Below the pieces are notes generated by a model that saw nothing but the letters and a program-made list of their open reading frames with translations, had not been told where the DNA came from and did no database searches. Positions 58,900 to 64,000 of a DNA stretch of 64,000 nucleotides are shown here, piece after piece. The number at the start of each line of letters is the position of its first letter. The first letter of the stretch is position 1. The stretch is from NCBI GenBank assembly GCA_942493035.1, contig OW818666.1:806001-870000 (forward strand). Reading direction: 5' to 3'. Made by a program: the position numbers and the translations under genes. Source of the DNA: WRGT01 sp942493035. Lineage in GTDB: Bacteria; Spirochaetota; UBA4802; UBA5550.

Positions 58900-59000
58900 A
58901 TGTTCAGTAATTATATTTTTATTGTCTAGCATCTGCAGCAGCTCATTACTAAGAATGTTCCGCACCGGTTTATTAAATAATTTATACAAAGAGGATCTGG

Positions 59001-60056
59001 ATGAATCGTGAAATTTATTCGGCTATGGATGCGAATATAAATAGAGGGATTGAGGGGATAAGAGTCTGTGAGGATATTTTCCGGTTCAGTGTAAAAAATC
59101 TGATATCTGCCGAGTTTAAAAATCTCCGTCATCGAATAGCTGAGCTCACAACACTTGTACCTTCCGGAATTCTTCTTTGCGCCAGAGACGTTATGCACGA
59201 TGAGCAGAAATTTATTAATACAGGGTCTGAAATGAAACGCGCCGGTATTAATGATATATTCAGATCGAATATCCGCCGTGCAATTGAGGCATCAAGGGTT
59301 ATTGAAGAGTTTTCAAAAAGTGTTCATCCCGTCATTGCTGAGGGTTTTCAGGAGATCAGATTTTCGCTTTATGATCTTGAAAAGAGAGGATGGCTCATTT
59401 TAGAAAAGAGTAAGATGATGGAGAGATTTGAACTGTCGCTATATGCAATTATAGATTCCGGTTTTGTTCCTTTGGATAAAATGGAGGCGACTGCGAAGAT
59501 TCTTACAGGAACCGGCGCTGATATTATACAGCTGCGGATGAAAGATCTTCCCGACAGAGATTATCTGAATATGGCTTCAAAGATTTCGAAGATATGCAGT
59601 GATAATAATACAATATTCATAGTGAATGACAGAGTTGATATTGCTCTTCTTTCAGGTGCTCCGGGAGTTCACCTGGGGCAGGATGATATTCCTCTGTCTA
59701 TGGCTGATATACTCTCCGGCGGTAGATTGCTTACGGGTATTTCAACATGCAGTGCTGTCGAAGCAGCTGCGGCTGAAAATGCCGACTATATTGCAGTCGG
59801 CCCGGTATTTGCTACATCATCTAAAGACGGGGCACTCCTTGCGGGAATTGGGATTGATACAGTACGGGATATCTGCAGCAATACAAATCGACCTGTAGTC
59901 GCTATCGGCGGAATAGATGAATCAAATGTGGAGCATCTTATCGAGGCGGGAGTTTCATCTCTCTCTGTAATATCCGCATTATTTAAAGATGGAAAAATTG
60001 CAGAGAACACAAAAAGACTTAAGGATAAAATTGAATCGTGCAGAGTTTCAAAATGA
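59001..60056 (+). CDS. thiE: Bifunctional ThiD2-ThiE (HMP-P kinase / thiamine-phosphate synthase)
   Basis: A 351-residue fusion. Residues 1-130 match the ThiD2 domain (AMDANINRGIEGIRVCEDIF, FKNLRHRIAELTTL, ASRVIEEFSK), an alternative HMP-P kinase. Residues 145-350 are a ThiE TIM barrel: ADIIQLRMKDLPDRDYLNMA, TIFIVNDRVDIALLSGAPGV, HLGQDDIPLS, ISTCSAVEAAAAENADYIAV and GPVFATSS with VAIGGIDESNV. Together they turn HMP-phosphate and thiazole-phosphate into thiamine phosphate, using the ThiC product. The last 4 bp overlap the next gene (ATGA). The thiazole branch genes are not in the window. Confidence 0.9.
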   Translation: MNREIYSAMDANINRGIEGIRVCEDIFRFSVKNLISAEFKNLRHRIAELTTLVPSGILLCARDVMHDEQKFINTGSEMKRAGINDIFRSNIRRAIEASRVIEEFSKSVHPVIAEGFQEIRFSLYDLEKRGWLILEKSKMMERFELSLYAIIDSGFVPLDKMEATAKILTGTGADIIQLRMKDLPDRDYLNMASKISKICSDNNTIFIVNDRVDIALLSGAPGVHLGQDDIPLSMADILSGGRLLTGISTCSAVEAAAAENADYIAVGPVFATSSKDGALLAGIGIDTVRDICSNTNRPVVAIGGIDESNVEHLIEAGVSSLSVISALFKDGKIAENTKRLKDKIESCRVSK

Positions 60057-60283
60057 TGTCCGCTGAGATGATTAAACAGAGAGATTCACTTCGTACCCGC
60101 TGGCACGAGGTCAGAACTGCGAGGCTTGAACTGAAAAAAACTTTTCTGGATGAAAACATTGACATTACAGATGTGCGTCACAATTCTGAATACCGGCGAT
60201 TAAAAAAAGAACAGAAACATATTTCAAAGATGATTAAACATATAGAATATAAAATATGCAGAGGGCTAAAAAATGAAGCATGA
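60053..60283 (+). CDS. Small basic helical protein before radical SAM gene
   Basis: A 76-residue protein starting at ATG 60053 inside the thiE stop (ATGA). It is highly charged and helical (QRDSLRTRWHEVRTARLELK, YRRLKKEQKHISKMIKHIEY) with one Cys near the end (YKICRGLKNEA). I do not recognise it. It overlaps the radical SAM gene by 11 bp, so all three genes are translationally coupled. It might bind nucleic acid or the radical SAM enzyme. It has no core-peptide features of a RiPP precursor. Confidence 0.6.
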   Translation: MMSAEMIKQRDSLRTRWHEVRTARLELKKTFLDENIDITDVRHNSEYRRLKKEQKHISKMIKHIEYKICRGLKNEA

Positions 60284-61556
60284 TGAAAAAGAAAAATGCA
60301 TTATGCTTTTTTCAGAAAAAGAGGGTAATGTTTATGATTACCCTGATACTGCCGGTGCGTTCAGGTCGGGATATAGATTTGTCGAAGTTGATGAAAGTGA
60401 ACTGATACAGCTGCCTTATGGAAGCTATATGTTTACACTCCCTGATCGGTCTCCAGTGTCCTCAACAGTAGACGGATTCAAATGCATTAAGGAGACTCCC
60501 GATGGTGATCCGATAAATGCTGTCGCGGCATTTCTTGCATCAGGTTACCTCCGGACAAAGCTTCCGGCTTTTGAAAAGAATTCTCCCGATTCTGTAATTC
60601 TACCTTTGTGGGCATATTCCGGCGTTGTCCTTAAGGGGGATGACTTTTATGTCCCTGCAATGAGAATTGATGAGGACCCGAGATCTGATCCTCATCTCCA
60701 CGAGGATCATAAGGGTTTAAACAAGGGTATAAAGAAGACTAAAGAGCTCTTTCCGGAGAACAGGCTGGTTAATCAGCTGAGCATATGTTCTACTCAGTAT
60801 AACTGTTTATGCGCAAGAAACTTTTTCATGGGGAGATACGAATGTCCGGTGCCTACAAGTCCCGCGTGTAATGCGGATTGTCTTGGATGTTTATCATTTC
60901 AGGAGGAGGAGTCCGGTTTTTGTCAGTCTCAGTTCAGGCTTGAATTTGCTCCGACTCCAGATGAGATTTCGCAGATCATTGTTCACCATTTCGATCGGGT
61001 TGATTTTGGTGTTGCAAGTTTTGGACAGGGGTGTGAAGGCGAACCTCTCCTTCGCGGAAATGATCTTGCAGAAGCAATAAAAAAAGTCAGAGAAAAAACA
61101 GACCGCGGAACAATAAATCTGAACACCAATGGATCGCGTACTGATATAGTAAATAATATGATAAGTGCAGGACTAGACTCCATCAGAGTGAGTTTAAACT
61201 CTCCCACAGAGAAGTATTATAATGCTTATCATCGTCCAGTTAATTATACATATAGTGATGTCATGCGGACCATCGAAACTGCTCTTGATAAGGGTATTTT
61301 TGTATCAATAAATCTTTTTTTTATGCCCGGTTTTACAGACTCGTTAAGTGAAGTAGAAAGTATTATGAAATTTCTGGAAAAGTATCCCGTCTCAATGATA
61401 CAGACCCGGAATCTGAATATCGATCCGGATTACTATTTTGAGAAAACAGGTTTCATCGATGAGGATGCCATCGGAATTGGAAATCTGATAAATATATTCA
61501 GGGAGAAATATCCCAAGCTGAGGCTTGGATACTATAATCCCCCTTTAAAAAAATAA
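60273..61556 (+). CDS. Radical SAM protein of unknown specificity
   Basis: A 427-residue protein. The radical SAM cluster motif is CNADCLGC (Cys-x3-Cys-x2-Cys) near residue 200, followed by the core pattern GVASFGQGCEGEPLL, INLNTNGSRTDIVNNMIS, IRVSLNSPTEKYYNAYHRP and VSINLFFMPGFTDSL. An N-terminal domain of about 165 residues is unlike common families. An additional Cys cluster (CSTQYNCLCA, then YECPVP) precedes the main motif and could hold a second metal. It lies in a coupled run after the ThiD2-ThiE and small basic genes and before a thioesterase. The reaction is unknown. Confidence 0.82.
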   Translation: MKHDEKEKCIMLFSEKEGNVYDYPDTAGAFRSGYRFVEVDESELIQLPYGSYMFTLPDRSPVSSTVDGFKCIKETPDGDPINAVAAFLASGYLRTKLPAFEKNSPDSVILPLWAYSGVVLKGDDFYVPAMRIDEDPRSDPHLHEDHKGLNKGIKKTKELFPENRLVNQLSICSTQYNCLCARNFFMGRYECPVPTSPACNADCLGCLSFQEEESGFCQSQFRLEFAPTPDEISQIIVHHFDRVDFGVASFGQGCEGEPLLRGNDLAEAIKKVREKTDRGTINLNTNGSRTDIVNNMISAGLDSIRVSLNSPTEKYYNAYHRPVNYTYSDVMRTIETALDKGIFVSINLFFMPGFTDSLSEVESIMKFLEKYPVSMIQTRNLNIDPDYYFEKTGFIDEDAIGIGNLINIFREKYPKLRLGYYNPPLKK

Positions 61557-61570
61557 ATGGAGAAAAATAA

Positions 61571-61978
61571 ATGGAAAATTATATAAATGATCCTGTATGT
61601 TATGCTAAAGATGTAGTGGCAAAAGATCCGATGGCGCGATTTCTTGGAATTACAGCAGATGAAGTAAGAAGCGGATATGCCAGATGTTCTGTAACAATAA
61701 AGCCTGAGTTTTTAAATGCTGTAGAGAGAGCTCATGGTGCAATTATTTATGCGGTTATGGATCAGGCTTTTGCAGTGGCTTCTAATTCCACAGGAAATAT
61801 TGCAGTTTCACTTCATTTTTCAGTTAACTATATCTCGGCGGCTGTTGACGGTGAGAAAATTTTTGCGGAAGCGACTCCTGTTAATATGGGAAAAAAAGTA
61901 AGTGTATGGAAGATTGAAGTCAGGGGCGGTTCTGATAAAATTATTGCAAGCGGCGAGGGTCTTGCTTATCATAAATAG
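61571..61978 (+). CDS. PaaI-type hotdog thioesterase
   Basis: A 135-residue hotdog-fold thioesterase. NAVERAHGAIIYAVMDQAFA is the catalytic helix region (HGG-like with HGA, Asp in MDQAF). It is followed by SLHFSVNYISAA and the ISAAVDGEKIFAEATPVNMG strand with KKVSVWKIEVRGG at the end, all typical of PaaI. It starts 14 bp after the radical SAM stop with GGAG upstream and is probably the last gene of that operon. It hydrolyses small acyl-CoA or aryl-CoA; the true substrate is unknown. A type D repeat follows. Confidence 0.85.
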   Translation: MENYINDPVCYAKDVVAKDPMARFLGITADEVRSGYARCSVTIKPEFLNAVERAHGAIIYAVMDQAFAVASNSTGNIAVSLHFSVNYISAAVDGEKIFAEATPVNMGKKVSVWKIEVRGGSDKIIASGEGLAYHK

Positions 61979-62006
61979 ATACACGGCAGTTATTTACCGG
62001 GTTTAA

Positions 62007-62074
62007 GGGCGGTAGCCCTTTTATAGGCCCCGCAGGGTTCCCTGCGATCCCATAAATGGAATTTTTGGGATCAC
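62007..62074 (+). repeat. Type D multi-hairpin repeat
   Basis: GGGCGGTAGCCC, then GCCCCGCAGGG/CCCTGCG, then GATCCCAtaaatggaatttttGGGATC. The last stem pairs through GATCCC/GGGATC, unlike the GGCCC and GGTCC stems of its relatives. It lies between the thioesterase and corA genes. Confidence 0.8.
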
Positions 62075-62099
62075 TCTACAGTAATTCTGAGGAGTATTT

Positions 62100-63161
62100 A
62101 TGAAAATTCATGTAAGCAGAAGAAGCAAGAAGAGCGGGGCGCCTCCCGGTACTTTGATTCATATAGGGCGCGATGCAGCTTTTGATGTTGTAATAACCCG
62201 ATGCTGTTACGATGAAACGACTTTCGTTGAAGATAAAAATATAACACTTGATAAACTGTTTGAGGCTGAAAACGATCTGGCTGTGGAGTGGATCAATTTT
62301 GACGGTATTCACGATGTGAAGATGATTGAACAGATCGGATCACATTTTGGAATTGATACTTTAATTCTGGAAGATATTGTTAATTCCAATCAGCGCCCGA
62401 AAATTGAGGATTACGGTGATTATATTTATATTGTTCTTAAACTGCTAACTTACAACATGAAATCGGGTGAGATAGAGTCGGAACAGGTCAGTATTGTTTT
62501 TAATTCAAGAATAGTATTTTCGTTTCAGGAGAAGCAGGGGGATGATTTTGAGCCTCTGCGGGAGCGTATCAGAAAAAAAGGTAAGATCAGAAAAATGGGC
62601 ACAGACTATCTTACTTATTCCATTATAGATTACATTGCTGATAACTACTTTGTTGTGCTTGAAAAAATCGGTGATAAAATTGAAAAGATTGAATATGAGG
62701 TTCTAAGTGATCCCGATAATAATACTCTTCGAAGAATTCACGAACTGAAAAGGGATACTCTTATGATTAAAAAGAGTGTCTGGCCTCTCAGGGATGTTCT
62801 CGGATTGATGATAAGGCCGGAAAATGAATTTATTAAAGATACAATAGTCTTCAATCTTCGGGATGCGTATGACCATACTATTGAAGTCATTGATACTGTT
62901 GAAGCATATCGTGATTTTATGACAGGTCTTCTTGATATATATCTTTCAGGTACAAGTAATAGAATGAATGAAATTATGAAAGTTCTTACCCTTATTTCGA
63001 CTATCTTTATTCCTCTGACTTTTATTGCTGGAGTATATGGTATGAATTTTAAACGTATGCCTGAAACGGAGTGGTATAACGGTTACTATTATATCCTGGG
63101 ATTTATGGTCTTTGTAGTATTAATAATGTTTGTATTTTTTAAAAAGAAGAAATGGCTCTGA
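62100..63161 (+). CDS. corA: CorA magnesium/cobalt transporter
   Basis: A 353-residue divalent cation channel of full length. The large cytoplasmic domain ends in the long stalk helix (LIST region), then two membrane helices at the C-terminus: VLTLISTIFIPLTFIAGVYG with the signature GMN in VYGMNF, and YYILGFMVFVVLIMFVFF, and a basic tail KKKKWL. A good GAGGAG ribosome site precedes it. The acidic loop after GMN (KRMPETEW) is typical. It mediates Mg2+ uptake in the inner membrane. It stands alone after a type D repeat and is followed by another. Confidence 0.95.
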   Translation: MKIHVSRRSKKSGAPPGTLIHIGRDAAFDVVITRCCYDETTFVEDKNITLDKLFEAENDLAVEWINFDGIHDVKMIEQIGSHFGIDTLILEDIVNSNQRPKIEDYGDYIYIVLKLLTYNMKSGEIESEQVSIVFNSRIVFSFQEKQGDDFEPLRERIRKKGKIRKMGTDYLTYSIIDYIADNYFVVLEKIGDKIEKIEYEVLSDPDNNTLRRIHELKRDTLMIKKSVWPLRDVLGLMIRPENEFIKDTIVFNLRDAYDHTIEVIDTVEAYRDFMTGLLDIYLSGTSNRMNEIMKVLTLISTIFIPLTFIAGVYGMNFKRMPETEWYNGYYYILGFMVFVVLIMFVFFKKKKWL

Positions 63162-63270
63162 AAATTTATATCCTTTAAAGGCAGTTTTATTAATTCAATC
63201 TTTACAGGGTCAAAGGCCAGCTTTTTTTCGACTTCCTGTCGGTGCTGGCAGGCGAACGTCGTGTTCGCTC

Positions 63271-63340
63271 GGGCGGTAGCCCCTTTATAAGCCCCGCAGG
63301 GCTCCCTGCGGGCCCGAAAACGGAGTTTTTAGGCCCACCC
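63271..63340 (+). repeat. Type D multi-hairpin repeat
   Basis: GGGCGGTAGCCCC, then GCCCCGCAGGG/CCCTGCGGGC, then GGGCCCGAAAAC-gga-GTTTTTAGGCCC. It is the best-preserved copy and lies after corA, 11 bp before a terminator. Confidence 0.8.
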
Positions 63341-63350
63341 TTGAAATAAA

Positions 63351-63377
63351 AAAAAGCCCTCATAAGAGGGCTTTTTT
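63351..63377. terminator. Bidirectional terminator between corA and MORN gene
   Basis: AAAAAGCCCT-cataaga-GGGCTTTTTT gives T-runs on both strands, serving the convergent corA and MORN genes. Confidence 0.85.
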
Positions 63378-63395
63378 ATTATACTGAGTTATTGA

Positions 63396-63983
63396 TTACT
63401 GTTCGCTTATAAATTTGTTCTTTTCGAAGATTCCTGAAACTTTTGAAGTATCAGGCCATGAAAGAGTCCCTTTACCTTCAAGCATTCCATCTTTCCACTC
63501 ACCGGTGTAAACAACACCGGTAGCCCATTTATAGGTACCTCTGCCGTCCGGTTTTCCGTTCTTCCAGTCGCCGTTATAAGAATCTCCGTCTTTCCACTTG
63601 TATTCGCCGGTTCCGTGTTTTAGATTGTCTTTGTAATCGCCTGTATATGTATCGCCATTGTTGAATATGAATGTTCCTTTACCGTCACGTTTGTTTTCAG
63701 CATAAGTTCCTTCATATTTAGCACCGTTGGGCCATACCATAACGCCGTTTCCGCTGACTTTGTTTGTGTTGAAATCGCCAGTGTACTCTACATCTTTGGC
63801 AAATTTAACTTTCCCCTTACCATTAAGGCAGTCCCCTTCAATACAGTTTGTTCCTGTACCGAAAGCTTTTACAACGGGAGCAACAACTACAACTTCTTCT
63901 TTTTTCTCTGTTGATCCGCAAGCAGCAAAGAGCATTGCCATCATCGCTGCGAGGGAAAGTATAATATAATTTTTCATCTTCAT
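63396..63983 (-). CDS. MORN-repeat lipoprotein
   Basis: A 195-residue lipoprotein. The signal LSLAAMMAMLFAAC ends in a lipobox Cys, with Gly-Ser-Thr after it. From residue 45 on there are about six MORN repeats of the YxGxxKxGxxxGxGxxx type (EYTGDFNTNKVSGNGVMVWP, KYEGTYAENKRDGKGTFIF, SYNGDWKNGKPDGRGTYKW). MORN arrays often bind lipid or membrane proteins. A GGAGGT ribosome site precedes the ATG. It is exposed on the outer or inner membrane; its partner is not known. MORN lipoproteins are common in spirochaetes. Confidence 0.87.
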   Translation of the reverse strand: MKMKNYIILSLAAMMAMLFAACGSTEKKEEVVVVAPVVKAFGTGTNCIEGDCLNGKGKVKFAKDVEYTGDFNTNKVSGNGVMVWPNGAKYEGTYAENKRDGKGTFIFNNGDTYTGDYKDNLKHGTGEYKWKDGDSYNGDWKNGKPDGRGTYKWATGVVYTGEWKDGMLEGKGTLSWPDTSKVSGIFEKNKFISEQ

Positions 63984-64000
63984 TGGTGACCTCCTGTTAA

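Noticed and set aside
60053..61556. RiPP cluster (precursor plus radical SAM maturase)
   Set aside because: The small upstream protein is a highly charged helix with a single Cys and no core-like or leader-like pattern, and no exporter or peptidase is near.

Overview
The window is a chromosomal segment of an AT-rich bacterium that reads most naturally as a member of the Spirochaetota. The main evidence is a flagellar block in spirochaete order (flgB-flgC-fliE-fliF-fliG-fliH-fliI-fliJ), ending in a lytic transglycosylase and a gene resembling FlbB, the collar protein of periplasmic flagella. Supporting evidence is a MAF-type (DUF115) glycosyltransferase in a tight operon of envelope proteins, and many signal-peptide, lipoprotein, LolA-like and beta-barrel-like genes that imply two membranes. 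The class within the phylum cannot be fixed from the sequence alone. No rRNA, tRNA, CRISPR array, transposase or prophage was found.

Layout. 1-853: 5' part of a Tat-exported DUF362 protein. 854-1646: a nest of palindromic repeats. 1647-5397: a large hybrid histidine kinase bracketed by inverted repeats, and an unknown gene. 5407-11034: a minus-strand operon encoding an SCP2-like protein, a class III aminotransferase, a two-subunit transketolase and a second SCP2-like protein, with a TetR regulator downstream; a promoter with an inverted repeat just below its -10 box lies in front. 11278-15220: methyltransferase, transglutaminase-like protein, exonuclease III, a HAD phosphatase and an ORF6N protein. 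15442-24376: flagellar block with internal promoters, hairpins and an unrecognised 48-residue ORF. 24351-29648: engB, rimI, a lone receiver, a TPR protein, EF-G and a DtxR-type regulator. 29887-35452: five-gene MAF operon. 35837-38881: LolA-like, barrel-like and ComEC genes in overlapping order. 39327-49850: envelope proteins, mfd, a LolA-like/POTRA-barrel pair and a PilZ protein. 50340-56015: pyrG, a GAF plus degenerate SpoIIE protein, a zinc ribbon, wecG and thiC. 56631-63983: methyltransferase, outer-membrane sorting protein, rsmE, a ThiD2-ThiE fusion, an unassigned radical SAM gene, a thioesterase, corA and a MORN lipoprotein.

Two things stand out. First, the transketolase/aminotransferase/SCP2 operon has no pathway I recognise. 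Its chemistry would fit C2 ketol transfer to an aldehyde followed by amination, which on a long-chain aldehyde would give a sphingoid-like 2-amino-1,3-diol without serine palmitoyltransferase. This is a hypothesis only. Second, intergenic DNA is full of at least four families of palindromic elements. Types A (about 118 bp) and B (about 88 bp) have GC-rich cores and AT-rich inverted arms; one copy joins half of a B to half of an A, and another B has lost its core. Types C and D are multi-hairpin elements whose stems keep pairing while their sequence changes.
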